64,000 bases of DNA from Phytohabitans kaempferiae (GCF_042433955.1 NZ_JBHLUH010000073.1:124001-188000), one strand, 5' to 3'. Shown: positions 43,430 to 52,516, counted from the stretch's first letter. Translations and numbers: made by a program. Notes: generated by a model not told the origin, from the sequence alone.

Positions 43430-45789
43430 GCAGCACCGACGCGCGGGCGGCGGTGACCAGCGCGAAGCCGCCCGATCTGCGGCTGGCGGGGCTGGCCGTC
43501 GCGACCTGGCTCTCCGCCCTCGCCACGCTGTATTTCCCGGTGCGCGCCGCCATCGCGATGTGCACGATCGCCGCACTGGTCGCGGCGCTGGTGGCGCTGG
43601 GCGTGCGGCGGCGGGCGATCCCGCACGGCTGGGTCGTGCTCAGCGTGCTGCTCGGTGTGGTGTGCGGTGGCGCCGCGACGGCCGCACGAGTGTCCACTCG
43701 CGACGCTGAGCCGCTCGCCGCGCTGGTCCGCGAGCATGCCCGCGTCGACGTCGAGCTGGTCGTGCGCGACGACCCCCGACCGGTCCGGTCCCTCGCCGGC
43801 CGGCCGCAGACCTACCTGGTGGCCGCCCATCTCCGGGGCGTACGGAGCGAGGAGGGCGCGATCGGGATACGGGGGCGCGTCCTCGTGCTCGCCAGCGCCC
43901 CGGAGTGGCGCGGTCTGCTGCCCGGCCAGCGACTCACCGCCAACGGCCGCCTCCTGCCGGCGGGGCGCGGCGACCTCAGCGCGGCGATGGTCTCGGCCAC
44001 CGGCCCGCCCGTCCTGCACGGCGAGCCGTCGTGGGCACAGCGGGCCGCCGGGGTGCTCCGCACGGGGTTGCAGCGCGCCTGCGAGCCGCTCCCGGACGAG
44101 CCCGGCGGGCTGCTTCCCGGCCTCGTCGTCGGAGACACGAGCCGGCTGGATCCGGCGGTCGACGACGACTTTCGCGCCACGGGCATGACGCATCTGGTGG
44201 CGGTGAGCGGCGCCAACGTGGCAATCGTGATCGGCGCGGTGCTGCTGCTGGCACGCTGGGCACGCGCCGGCCCATGGCTCTCGGCGGGGCTGTGCGCGGT
44301 GGCCCTGGCGGGATTCGTGATCCTGGCCCGCCCGTCGCCCAGCGTCGTGCGCGCGGGAGCCATGGGCGCCATCGGGCTCATCGCGCTGGCCGGCGGGCGA
44401 CCGCGCGCGGCCGTGCCTGCCCTGGCCACGGCGGTGACGGTGCTGGTGCTGTGGGATCCGGAGCTGGCCGGCAACGCGGGGTTCGCGCTGTCCGCCCTGG
44501 CCACCGCCGGCCTCCTGCTGCTCGCCCCGCGCTGGCGCGACGCGCTCCGGCGCCGGGGCGTCCCGGCCGGTGCCGCCGAGGCGCTGGCCGTGCCGGCTGC
44601 GGCGCAGTTCGCGTGCGGGCCGGTGGTGGCTGGGCTCTCGGGCAGCGTGAGCCTCGTGGCCATACCGGCAAACCTGCTCGCGGTGCCCGCCATCGCGCCC
44701 GCCACCCTACTCGGCGTGGGCGCGGCGATCGCCTCGCCGATCTGGCCGGCCGGCGCCGAGTTCGCCGCTTGGCTCGGCGGATGGCCGGCTTGGTGGCTGG
44801 TCCTGGTCGCCCGCTACGGCGCGCGCGTACCCTCCGGCAACCTCCCGTGGCCTGACGGCGTGCTCGGCGCGCTTCTGCTCGGCGGGCTCTCGGTGGTGTT
44901 CCTGGTCGCCGCGCGCCGCCGCCTCGTCCGCCGGCTCACCGCGATCTTTGCCGTGGCGGTGGTGATCGGCGCGCTGCCGGTGCGGCTCGTGGCGCCGGGT
45001 TGGCCGCCCGCCGGATGGTTCGTGGCGGTGTGCTCGGTGGGGCAGGGCGACACCGTGCTCGTGCCCGTGGCGCCCGGGCAGGCGGTGGTGGTCGACGCGG
45101 GCCCGGAGCCGGCGGCGGCCGACCGCTGCCTGCGGCGGCACAAAGTGCGCACCGTACCCCTGCTGGCGATTACCCACTTCCACGCCGATCACATGGGCGG
45201 GCTCGACGGTGTCCTACGTGGACGGTCGGTGGGCGCGGTGGTGACCACGTCCTGGCCCGAGCCGGCATACGGGCGGGAGCTCGTGCTCCGCGCCGCCACC
45301 GCCCGCCGAGTGCCGGTCGCCGAGGTGGCGGCTGGCTGGTCACGCGTGCTCGGCCAGGTGCGCGTCGAGGTGGTCGGGCCACCGCACGAGCTGCGCGGCA
45401 CGCGCTCGGATCCCAACAACAACTCGCTCGTCGTGCGCATCTCGGTCGGCGGGCTGAGCGTGCTCCTGACCGGCGACGCGGAGAGCGAGGAGCAGCGCGC
45501 GCTGCTGGAGCGGGTCGGCCCGGCCGGCCTCCGCGCCCACGTTCTGAAAGTCGCCCATCACGGGAGCGCCTACCAAGATGGCGAGTTCCTCGACGCGGTG
45601 GATCCGGCGCTGGCGTTGGTCTCGGTCGGCGTCGACAACGGCTACGGCCATCCGAGCGCCTCGGTGCTCGGGCGGCTGACCCGCGGCGGCGCCCAGGTGC
45701 TGCGGACCGACCTCGACGGCGACCTGGCGGCCGTGCGCACCGCCAGCGGCCAGCTCGCCGTCGCCACGAAGGGCGCCGACCCACACTGA
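43426..45789 (+). CDS. comEC: ComEC/Rec2 DNA internalisation protein
   Basis: ComEC (787 residues), the channel for single-stranded DNA uptake in natural competence. Residues ~1-270 form an N-terminal membrane/OB part, then the competence domain (VAVSGANVAIVIG and further membrane segments, about 260-510), then a metallo-beta-lactamase-like nuclease domain with THFHADHMGG (about 584-593), LTGDAESEEQ and VAHHGS. GTG 43426 overlaps the comEA stop; an upstream extension in the same frame is only comEA's shadow. A com operon implies transformability or DNA-scavenging potential; no pilus genes are in the window. Confidence 0.95.
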   Translation: MSSTDARAAVTSAKPPDLRLAGLAVATWLSALATLYFPVRAAIAMCTIAALVAALVALGVRRRAIPHGWVVLSVLLGVVCGGAATAARVSTRDAEPLAALVREHARVDVELVVRDDPRPVRSLAGRPQTYLVAAHLRGVRSEEGAIGIRGRVLVLASAPEWRGLLPGQRLTANGRLLPAGRGDLSAAMVSATGPPVLHGEPSWAQRAAGVLRTGLQRACEPLPDEPGGLLPGLVVGDTSRLDPAVDDDFRATGMTHLVAVSGANVAIVIGAVLLLARWARAGPWLSAGLCAVALAGFVILARPSPSVVRAGAMGAIGLIALAGGRPRAAVPALATAVTVLVLWDPELAGNAGFALSALATAGLLLLAPRWRDALRRRGVPAGAAEALAVPAAAQFACGPVVAGLSGSVSLVAIPANLLAVPAIAPATLLGVGAAIASPIWPAGAEFAAWLGGWPAWWLVLVARYGARVPSGNLPWPDGVLGALLLGGLSVVFLVAARRRLVRRLTAIFAVAVVIGALPVRLVAPGWPPAGWFVAVCSVGQGDTVLVPVAPGQAVVVDAGPEPAAADRCLRRHKVRTVPLLAITHFHADHMGGLDGVLRGRSVGAVVTTSWPEPAYGRELVLRAATARRVPVAEVAAGWSRVLGQVRVEVVGPPHELRGTRSDPNNNSLVVRISVGGLSVLLTGDAESEEQRALLERVGPAGLRAHVLKVAHHGSAYQDGEFLDAVDPALALVSVGVDNGYGHPSASVLGRLTRGGAQVLRTDLDGDLAAVRTASGQLAVATKGADPH

Positions 45790-45920
45790 CCACGACACCA
45801 ACAACACGCCGTCGCCGCATAGGACGCCGACCCCGCGCTGACACGACACCAGCAGCACGCCGCCGCGAAGGACGCCGACCCGCGAATAGCCACCACAACC
45901 AGCCAACACGACGCCAAGAC
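45770..45920. repeat. Degenerate tandem repeats of the comEC 3' end
   Basis: Three copies of an A-G-G-(A/G)-CGCCGACCC-led unit start at about 45770, 45821 and 45869, spacing 51 and 48 bp, the first one covering the comEC stop codon and the later ones lying beyond it. The copies share CACGACACCA-CA-CACGCCG-CGCCGC and drift with distance. The rest of the gap to the DegV gene at 46014 has no gene. Confidence 0.6.
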
Positions 45921-46013
45921 CATCGCCGCCATCAGGAAGGGCACCGCCCGCAAATGCCCACCACCTTCCACACCGCCGTCGCCAAAGGCGCCGAGCCAAA
46001 GGCCAGCCCCGGC

Positions 46014-46850
46014 CTACGCGCGGCGGTGGATCACGATCCCCAGCAGGCCCGGCCCCACGTGGGCGGCGACCACGGCGCCGACCTCGGTCACGTACCGCTC
46101 GTGGAGCCGGTCGCCCAGCCGCTCGGTCAGCGCCTCGGCGAGCACACCGGCCCGGTCCGGTGCACCGAGGTGGTGCACCGCGGCGTCCACATCGGACTCA
46201 CCGGCCGCCTCGACGGCCAGGTCGACCAGGCGGGCCAGGCCACGGCTGGCGGTGCGCACCTTGTCGCGCACCACGATCGCGCCGTCCGACACATGCAGGA
46301 TCGGCTTGACGGAGAGCGCGGTGCCCAGCAGTGCCGATGCCGCCCCGATGCGCCCACCCCGCCGGAGAAACTCCAGCGTGTCCACGTAGAGCAGCGTGGT
46401 GGTGCGGGTGATCGCATCGGCTGCCGCGCGGCGTACCTCCTCGATGTCATTGCCCGCGGCGGCGGACGCGACGGCCGCGAGCACCGGAAAGCCGAGCCCC
46501 ATGCCGGTCGAGCGGGCGTCGACCACCGCGACCTGCTCCCCCACCTCGCGCGCGGCGAGCGAGGCCGACTCGACGGTCCCGGAAAGCTCGGCGGAGAGGT
46601 GCAGCGACACGACCCCGGTGGCCCCGGCGTCGAGCAGGCGGCGGTACGCCGACACAAACAGCTCCGGCGCCGGCCGCGAGGTGGTCACGGCGACCCGCCG
46701 CGCGCCCAGTGTGCGGGCCACCTCGGAGGGGGTGGTGTCCACGCCCTCGCGGCCCTCGACACCATTGATCACGACGGTGAGCGGGACGACGGTGACGTCG
46801 GGCCCGGCAGGGAGATACGCGGTGGAATCGGTGACGACCGCGACACGCAT
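46014..46850 (-). CDS. DegV-family fatty-acid-binding protein
   Basis: DegV protein of 278 residues. The N-terminal AVVTDSTAYLP, TTSRPAPELF (about 55-65), SLHLSAELSGTVESA (about 81-95), VVDARSTGMGLGF and the C-terminal HVGPGLLGI are family signatures, including the Ser/Thr residues that hold the carboxylate of a bound fatty acid. In Firmicutes such proteins (FakB) feed fatty acids to a kinase; no FakA partner is visible here. ATG 46850. It is last in the run from pepN leftward, 25 nt after the small lipoprotein gene. Confidence 0.94.
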   Translation of the reverse strand: MRVAVVTDSTAYLPAGPDVTVVPLTVVINGVEGREGVDTTPSEVARTLGARRVAVTTSRPAPELFVSAYRRLLDAGATGVVSLHLSAELSGTVESASLAAREVGEQVAVVDARSTGMGLGFPVLAAVASAAAGNDIEEVRRAAADAITRTTTLLYVDTLEFLRRGGRIGAASALLGTALSVKPILHVSDGAIVVRDKVRTASRGLARLVDLAVEAAGESDVDAAVHHLGAPDRAGVLAEALTERLGDRLHERYVTEVGAVVAAHVGPGLLGIVIHRRA

Positions 46851-46875
46851 GCCGGCACCGTAGCGGATCAGCCTG

Positions 46876-47253
46876 TCAACGCGACACGATCTCGGTGACC
46901 ATGAACGGCGTACCCTGCTGGCAGGTGGTCATCATGCCCTGCTCGACCCGACCACGCACGGTGAGCGTGGCGCCGGCCCGCAGGTCGTCGCGGTTGATGC
47001 CGGGGCCGGGGAGCAGCAGATACTGGTCGAGCAGCCGGCAGCCCATCTCGACGCCCTCGACGACAGTGCCGCTGACCTCGATCAACGCGCCCCCGGAGGG
47101 CTTGCCGGACGGCGTCGGCAGGTCTTCCGGAGCCGACGCGGAGGATGACGGAGACGGACTCACGCTGTCACCTCCGGACGAAGACCCCGCGCATCCGCCG
47201 AGCAGCACGACGACCGACAGAGCGAGGACGGCGGTGACGCTGCGGATACCCAT
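46876..47253 (-). CDS. Small lipoprotein, unknown function
   Basis: Predicted 125-residue lipoprotein: basic start, hydrophobic segment, lipobox LLGGC with Cys21, a Ser/Pro-rich linker, then an OB-like small domain with ALIEVSGTVVEGVEMGC and TLTVRGRVEQGMMTTCQQG, whose two cysteines (in EMGCRLL and TTCQQG) may form a disulfide. No family is recognised. ATG 47253; longer frames are unlikely. Located between the phosphatase and DegV genes. Confidence 0.7.
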   Translation of the reverse strand: MGIRSVTAVLALSVVVLLGGCAGSSSGGDSVSPSPSSSASAPEDLPTPSGKPSGGALIEVSGTVVEGVEMGCRLLDQYLLLPGPGINRDDLRAGATLTVRGRVEQGMMTTCQQGTPFMVTEIVSR

Positions 47254-47288
47254 GTCAGATGCGACGCTACCCGCCCTCGGGCGGTTCC

Positions 47289-47918
47289 TCACACCGGTGA
47301 CGGAGTCGGGCGGTGCGCGGACTGGCCCGCGTTGTGCGCGCGCAGCCACCAGCCGCGGATCGGGTCGTGGCCCAGGTCGGTCCAGTGGCAGTTTTGCAGC
47401 GGCCCGACCCGGCGCAGCACGTCGGTCGACCAGCCGAGCAGAAAGCCGCAGCCCTGCCGCGCCGCGCCGCCGTGAGTGGCCACCACGATCGTGCCGCCGG
47501 GCACCTGGTCGGCCGCCTCCTGAAGCGCCTGGCCGACACGTTTGCCCAGGTCGTCAAGGGTCTCGACGTCACAGCTCTGCGGCTGCTCGCCGGCCCGCCA
47601 GCGGGCGTGCTCGGCCGGAAAGCGCTCGGCCACCTCCGCCATCGTGAGGCCCTGCCACTTGCCGTAGGAGCGCTCGCGCAGCCGCGGGTCGGTGCGCACC
47701 GGCAGCCCGGTCAGCGCGGCCAGCGCGGAGGCCGTATCGGCGGCGCGCCGCAGGTCGCTGGCGACGATCGCGTCGGGGTGAAAGGCGGCCAGGAGCGGTG
47801 CGGCAGCCGCGGCCTGCTCGTGGCCGAGATCGTTGAGTGGGGTATCGGTCTGACCTTGGACCCGGTCGGTGGCATTCCAGTCGGTGTTGCCGTGCCGCCA
47901 GACGATGAGACGGGTCAT
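47289..47918 (-). CDS. Histidine phosphatase (phosphoglycerate mutase-like)
   Basis: Predicted 209-residue histidine phosphatase. The catalytic RHG motif is in LIVWRHGNTDWN (His9), LRERSYGKWQGLT has the conserved Glu, and VVATHGGAARQ (about 150-160) has the second His. In this place actinobacteria often have a phosphatase of GpgP type (glucosyl-3-phosphoglycerate phosphatase), but that assignment is inference. ATG 47918 overlaps the rsfS stop (ATGA). Part of the nadD-rsfS transcript. Confidence 0.92.
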   Translation of the reverse strand: MTRLIVWRHGNTDWNATDRVQGQTDTPLNDLGHEQAAAAAPLLAAFHPDAIVASDLRRAADTASALAALTGLPVRTDPRLRERSYGKWQGLTMAEVAERFPAEHARWRAGEQPQSCDVETLDDLGKRVGQALQEAADQVPGGTIVVATHGGAARQGCGFLLGWSTDVLRRVGPLQNCHWTDLGHDPIRGWWLRAHNAGQSAHRPTPSPV

Positions 47919-48298
47919 TCCGCCTCTACCAGGGCGCGATCCACAAACGGGATCGTCGGGCAGTCCTTCCACAGGCGGTCGAGCGCGTAGAACTCCCGCT
48001 CCTCGGTGTGCTGCACATGCACCACGATGTCGACGTAGTCGAGCAGGACCCAGCGCCCGGAACGCTCACCCTCGCGCCGCACCGGCTTTGCCTTCTCCGG
48101 CAGGTCGACCAGGGCTTCCTCGATCGCGTCGACGATCGCCTGCACCTGCCGCTCGTTGGGCGCGGAGGCGAGCACGAAGGCGTCGGTGATCACCATCTGG
48201 TCGGCGACGTCGATGATGACGATGTCTTGCGCCTTCTTGTCGGCGGCCGCCTGGGCGGCGCTCAGCACCATCTCACGGGCGCGCTCGGATGCACTCAC
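47915..48298 (-). CDS. rsfS: Ribosome silencing factor RsfS
   Basis: RsfS (127 residues), which binds ribosomal protein L14 and blocks subunit joining when nutrients are short. The conserved core includes ALVDLPEKAKPVRREGERSG and WVLLDYVDIVVHVQH around residues 70-100. The gene is 53 nt after nadD, with an overlapping phosphatase gene downstream, the canonical nadD-rsfS-phosphatase order. No anomalies. Confidence 0.96.
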   Translation of the reverse strand: MSASERAREMVLSAAQAAADKKAQDIVIIDVADQMVITDAFVLASAPNERQVQAIVDAIEEALVDLPEKAKPVRREGERSGRWVLLDYVDIVVHVQHTEEREFYALDRLWKDCPTIPFVDRALVEAE

Positions 48299-48351
48299 CC
48301 GACAAGCCTCTCACACACGAGGAGAAGGCGCGCACGACTAAAGCCGACAAA

Positions 48352-48945
48352 TCACCGGTAAAGGCGCCTCTTGGCGATGTACTGCACCACACCGTCCGGC
48401 ACGAGGTACCAGACCGGCTTGCCCATCGCGACGCGCGCCCGGCAGTCGGTCGACGAGATGGCCATGGCGGGCACCTGCACAAGGCTGACCGTGTCGGCGG
48501 GCAGGTGGTCGTCGGAGAGCGCAAACCCGGGGCGGGTCACGCCGATGAAGTGCGCCATCTCGAACATCTGGTCGGTGTCTTTCCAGGACAGCATCTTCTG
48601 CAGCGCGTCCGCCCCGGTGATGAAGAAGAGCTCCGCCTTGGGGCCGTATTCGGCGCGCAGGTCACGCAGCGTGTCGACCGTGTAGGTGGGGCCTTCCCGG
48701 TCGATGTCGACGCGGCTGACCTGAAACTGCGGATTGGAGGCGGTGGCGATCACGGTCATCAGGTAACGATCTTCGGCCGGGCTGACCGCCTCGTCCGATT
48801 TCTGCCACGGCTCGCCGGTGGGTACGAAGACCACCTCGTCGAGCGCGAAGCGGTTGGCGACCTCGCTCGCCGCCACGAGGTGCCCGTGGTGGATCGGGTC
48901 GAATGTGCCACCCATGATGCCGATCCGCCGCGTATCGTCCGCCAT
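48352..48945 (-). CDS. nadD: Nicotinate-nucleotide adenylyltransferase NadD
   Basis: NadD (197 residues) joins nicotinate mononucleotide and ATP in NAD biosynthesis. The nucleotidyltransferase signature GGTFDPIHHGH (12-22) and the C-terminal ISSTDCRAR (the usual ISSTxIR in its actinobacterial form) are both present. ATG 48945. It is the first gene of a leftward set with rsfS, phosphatase, lipoprotein and DegV; it is 54 nt after pepN on the same strand, so could be transcribed from pepN too. Confidence 0.97.
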   Translation of the reverse strand: MADDTRRIGIMGGTFDPIHHGHLVAASEVANRFALDEVVFVPTGEPWQKSDEAVSPAEDRYLMTVIATASNPQFQVSRVDIDREGPTYTVDTLRDLRAEYGPKAELFFITGADALQKMLSWKDTDQMFEMAHFIGVTRPGFALSDDHLPADTVSLVQVPAMAISSTDCRARVAMGKPVWYLVPDGVVQYIAKRRLYR

Positions 48946-48999
48946 GGCCGAATCGTAGATCGCTGCCGAGCGTCCGCGTGCCGCAAGGGGCAGCGCTGG

Positions 49000-51453
49000 T
49001 CACCCTCGAGCGGCGAGAGCGCGGCGCAGGTCGTCATCCGCATCGATCACGATCCGGCGCAGGCTGGGCGCAATGTCGTCGCGGGCGAGCAGCGCCGCGG
49101 CCGCTTTCCGGGTCGATTTCGCCACGGCGAACCGGGGAAACGCACGCTTGGCGACCCGATCGGCGCTCCAGGGGGTACGCAGCCGCGCGGCAGCCGGCAT
49201 CTCCGCGAAGTATCGCTCCACATAGGACTTGGTCAGCTCGGCCTGCTCCGGCTGCCAGAAGCCCTCCGCGTGCGCCTCTACGAGCCGGTTGGAAAGCTCG
49301 GTGTCCTCGGCGATGATCCGCCAGGCCCGCTCCTTGGCCGCGGCGTCGGGCAGCGCGGCGCGGCACCGGGCGGCCCACTGCTGCCCGGTCGCGCTGCGGT
49401 CGGCGTCCAGTTGGGCGTCGATCTGCTTCGGGCCGGCCGCCCCCAGCACCACCAGGCGGTACCACAGGGCCCACCGCAGGTCGGTGTCGATCCGCAGCCC
49501 ATCGGGTGCGCCCTTGCCCTTGAGCCAACCGGTGAGGCGGCGCGCGTCGGTGCTCGCCTCGATCAGCCCGCGGGCGGCGGCGAGCTGGAGCGAACCGCCA
49601 GGCGGTGCCGCGATGAGCAACCGGTCGCAGGCCATCGCCACCGGCTGGAGGGCGATCTCCCGGGGCACCGGGTCGAGGTATCTGTCGAGCAGGTCGCGGG
49701 TCAGCCCCAGCACCTCCTCGACCACCATCGGCGCGGTCTCCAGCGGCAGCGCGGTCACCACGAGCGCGACGAGGTCGGCCGGTGACCGGTCGCCGTCGCG
49801 TACCGAGTCGACAGTGGCCGACCACAGCAGGGCGCGGTCGAGCGGGTCGTCGAGCCCCGGCATGATGCGGGTCGCGGCGGCGGCCGAGGCGTCGTCGAGC
49901 CGCACCTTGGCGAACGTCAGGTCGCCCGCGTTGACCAGCAACAGGTCGGCGGCCGGCTCGCCCGCCAGCTCGGGCACCTCGGCACGCTCCCCGTCGAAGT
50001 CGACCGAGACGAGCCGGCGCAGCACCGGTCCGTCGTACACGCCGAGGCCGACCCGGTGCGGGCGGGGCGAGCAGGTCTGCACTATGTGGACACTCTGGTA
50101 GCGACCGTCCACGATGGTCGGCTCGGCCCGCAGCGTGTTGACGCCCGACTGGCGCAGCCACACCTCGGCCCAACCGCGCAGGTCGCGCCCACTCGCCTCG
50201 GCGAGCGCGTCGAGCAGGTCGGCGAGTGTCGCGTTGCCGAAGCGGTGTGCGGCGAAGTACGCCCGCAGCCCGGCGAAGAACGCGTCGTCGCCCAGCCACG
50301 CGACGAGCTGGCGCAGCACGGAGGCGCCCTTGGCGTACGAGATGCCGTCGAAGTTGAGCAGCGCGTGCGCCCCGTCGAGCACCTCCTCCGGCGCCACGGG
50401 ATGGGTGGAGGGGCGCTGGTCGGCGACGTAGCCACTCGCCTTGCGGCGCAAGCCGAACGTGGTCCACGCCCGGTCGAAGCGGGTCACCTCGGCGGTCACC
50501 CGCACGCCCAGGTATTCGGCGAACGACTCGTTGAGCCAGAGGTCGTCCCACCACCGCATCGTGACCAGATCGCCGAACCACATGTGCGCCATCTCGTGGG
50601 CAATCACGGTGGCCCGCCACTCCCGCTCGCCGTCGGTCACGACCGACCGGAAGACGTAGTCGTCGCGGAACGTCACCAGCCCCGGGTTTTCCATCGCCCC
50701 CGCGTTGAACTCCGGCACGAACGCCTGATCGTACTTGCCGAACGGATAACGCACACCGAACAGCTCGTGGAACCGGTCGAGGCACGCCTTGGTGATCTCG
50801 AAGATCTCGTCGGCGTCCTTGTCGAGGTGGGCGGCGAGCGAACGCCGGCAGTACAGCCCCAGCGGGATGCCGTCGTGCTCGTCGCTCCGCACGTGGTAGG
50901 GACCGGCGATCAGCGAGAAGAAGTAGGTGGCCAGCGGAGGCGTGGCCCCGAACCGCCCGTCGCCCTCGCCCACACCGTTTGCCGCCACCACCCACCCCTC
51001 GGGCGCGTGCACGGTCAGCGCGAGCGGCGCCTTGAGGTCGGGCTGGTCGAAGCAGGCGAAGATGCGTTCCGCGTCGTCCAGAAAGGACATCGCGTACAGG
51101 TAGGTCTCGCCGTCGGCCGGGTCGACGAAGCGGTGCAGCCCCTCGCCTGTGTTGGAGTAGGCCATCTCCGCCTCGACCACCAGCTCGTTGGCCTCGGCGA
51201 GCGCGGGCAGCGGGAGCCGGTTGCCGTCGAGCGTGGCGACGTCGAGATCGACCCCGTTGAGCCGTGCCGACCACAGGCGCGCCGGTTTGACCTCGACAAA
51301 CGTGGCCGCGCCGGCCCGGGCCGACCGGAATCGGACCGTTGTCGTCGACCGGAACCGCTCGTCGCCACCGGTGACGTCCAGCTCCACGGCGTACGACTCG
51401 ACGGCGAGCAGCTCGGCGCGCTCGGCCGCCTCGGCCCGGGTGAGGCTACGCAT
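49000..51453 (-). CDS. pepN: Aminopeptidase N (M1 family)
   Basis: Zinc aminopeptidase of 817 residues, cytoplasmic in actinomycetes (no signal peptide). GAMEN is at 252-256, HEMAH at 286-290 and the third ligand Glu309 in WLNESFAEY, with exactly 18 residues between HEMAH and the Glu. An ERAP1-C-like helical C-terminal domain follows. ATG 51453 is the start with the family's N-terminus; the longer frame to 51822 overruns the DUF397 gene. It removes N-terminal amino acids from peptides. Confidence 0.97.
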   Translation of the reverse strand: MRSLTRAEAAERAELLAVESYAVELDVTGGDERFRSTTTVRFRSARAGAATFVEVKPARLWSARLNGVDLDVATLDGNRLPLPALAEANELVVEAEMAYSNTGEGLHRFVDPADGETYLYAMSFLDDAERIFACFDQPDLKAPLALTVHAPEGWVVAANGVGEGDGRFGATPPLATYFFSLIAGPYHVRSDEHDGIPLGLYCRRSLAAHLDKDADEIFEITKACLDRFHELFGVRYPFGKYDQAFVPEFNAGAMENPGLVTFRDDYVFRSVVTDGEREWRATVIAHEMAHMWFGDLVTMRWWDDLWLNESFAEYLGVRVTAEVTRFDRAWTTFGLRRKASGYVADQRPSTHPVAPEEVLDGAHALLNFDGISYAKGASVLRQLVAWLGDDAFFAGLRAYFAAHRFGNATLADLLDALAEASGRDLRGWAEVWLRQSGVNTLRAEPTIVDGRYQSVHIVQTCSPRPHRVGLGVYDGPVLRRLVSVDFDGERAEVPELAGEPAADLLLVNAGDLTFAKVRLDDASAAAATRIMPGLDDPLDRALLWSATVDSVRDGDRSPADLVALVVTALPLETAPMVVEEVLGLTRDLLDRYLDPVPREIALQPVAMACDRLLIAAPPGGSLQLAAARGLIEASTDARRLTGWLKGKGAPDGLRIDTDLRWALWYRLVVLGAAGPKQIDAQLDADRSATGQQWAARCRAALPDAAAKERAWRIIAEDTELSNRLVEAHAEGFWQPEQAELTKSYVERYFAEMPAAARLRTPWSADRVAKRAFPRFAVAKSTRKAAAALLARDDIAPSLRRIVIDADDDLRRALAARG

Positions 51454-51598
51454 CCGCCCATCCTGCCCGATCACGGCCGGTAGCCCAGGAGCCGCCAGCG
51501 GGCGGGGCGCGCTCGCGGCACGGGACGCAGGACTATAGCCTTCCTGCGTGATCGGTCCCACGACGCCCTCGGTGGGCGCCTCGGCTAAGGAGCGTGCG

Positions 51599-51817
51599 AT
51601 GGCCCAGCACCCCAAGGGTGACTTCGACCTGAGCCGGGCGGTGTGGCAGCGGGCCAAGGGCGACGGGTCGGAGAGCGCGGTCGAGGTCGCCTTCGTCGAC
51701 GACCTGATCGGCCTGCGCAACGCCGGCGAGCCCGACGGGCCGGTGCTGGTCTTCACCAAGGACGAGTGGGACGCCTTCGTCGGTGGCGCCCAGGACGGCG
51801 AGTTTGACGTCGACTGA
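51599..51817 (+). CDS. DUF397-domain small protein
   Basis: Predicted 72-residue protein, with the DUF397 pattern: VWQRAKGDG, then VEVAFVDDLIGLRNAGEPDG and FTKDEWDAFVGG. These proteins usually stand beside an XRE-type regulator and act with it in actinomycete regulatory pairs. Here no XRE gene is beside it, so it is either an orphan or works with the HTH-like protein on the opposite strand, whose end is 8 bp away. ATG 51599 with TAAGGAGC upstream. Confidence 0.85.
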   Translation: MAQHPKGDFDLSRAVWQRAKGDGSESAVEVAFVDDLIGLRNAGEPDGPVLVFTKDEWDAFVGGAQDGEFDVD

Positions 51818-51825
51818 GCCACCGG

Positions 51826-52329
51826 TCAACCCACCAGCGCGCGCACGGCGTCCATGCGGCTGATCCGCGGTGCCAGCCGGCGAAGTTGGAGCGCGAGGTT
51901 CATCGCCACGAGCACCGGCTCCTCGTCGGGCAGGTCGCAGTCGACCGCCCGGCGCAGCCACGGCGCCACCTCCGCCCAGCTGTAGAACGACGTGTCACAT
52001 CCCAGGTTGAGCGGCGGTGGGAAGCCGCCCGGCCCCTGCCGGCCCACCGACCACAGCCGCACGATCTCGCGGGAACGCCCGATGCGGGCCGCGATGTCGG
52101 CCAGCGTGACCCAGTCGTTGGCTGCCACGCGCACCGGACGCAGGCCGGCCGACTCGACGTCGCGCACCGCCGCCGTCACCGCCTCGGCCAGGTCGGGGAC
52201 CTCGCGGCATACCAGCACCGCGCCGACACCGTCACGCGGCCCGGGCGCTGGTGCGAGACCGTCGTGCGACCGCAGGGCCACCTCGCCCGGTGCGCCCACC
52301 ACCACGAGCACGAACTCCTGAAGCGCCAC
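51826..52329 (-). CDS. Putative DNA-binding protein with an AlpA-like HTH segment
   Basis: Predicted 167-residue protein. The middle VTLADIAARIGRSREIVRLW (about 88-107) looks like a helix-turn-helix, followed by PPPLNLGCDTSFYSWAEVAPW, the wing-like part of AlpA/MerR-like excisionase domains. The N-terminal ~80 residues, with a run of hydrophobic strands, are unassigned and the C-terminal ~40 are Arg-rich helical. GTG 52329 has GGAGGGG six bases upstream. It is divergent from the trpS leader and converges on DUF397. Confidence 0.7.
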   Translation of the reverse strand: MALQEFVLVVVGAPGEVALRSHDGLAPAPGPRDGVGAVLVCREVPDLAEAVTAAVRDVESAGLRPVRVAANDWVTLADIAARIGRSREIVRLWSVGRQGPGGFPPPLNLGCDTSFYSWAEVAPWLRRAVDCDLPDEEPVLVAMNLALQLRRLAPRISRMDAVRALVG

Positions 52330-52437
52330 GACCCCTCCTTCGCAGGCTCCACCACAGCCGGTCGCCGAGGCTCGCCACCCCCTCGAACCAGCCTCCAGCA
52401 AAGCCCACCCCCCACCCCCACCGGAGGAGCCAACACA

Positions 52438-52456
52438 GGGGCCAGCACCTGGCCCC
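52438..52456. promoter_or_regulatory. Palindrome in the trpS leader promoter region
   Basis: GGGGCCAG (52438-52445), CAC, CTGGCCCC (52449-52456) is an exact 8+3+8 palindrome. TACTGT (52461-52466), a plausible -10 box, follows within five bases, so the palindrome would lie in the spacer between -35 and -10. It could be a protein binding site or a fortuitous GC-rich palindrome. Confidence 0.4.
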
Positions 52457-52473
52457 CTGCTACTGTTACCGCC

Positions 52474-52515
52474 ATGCGGATGACGCTTCGGCATCTTGGC
52501 TGGTGGACCGCCTGA
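52474..52515 (+). CDS. trp-type leader peptide of trpS
   Basis: A 13-codon frame, MRMTLRHLGWWTA, with two adjacent tryptophan codons (52501-52506) and TGA at 52513-52515. It is too short for normal gene calling. It lies directly before the competing hairpins of the attenuator and 111 bp before trpS. A ribosome short of charged tRNA-Trp would stall at the two Trp codons. The start has no strong ribosome site, but leaderless or near-leaderless translation is common in actinomycetes. Confidence 0.8.
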   Translation: MRMTLRHLGWWTA

Positions 52516-52516
52516 C

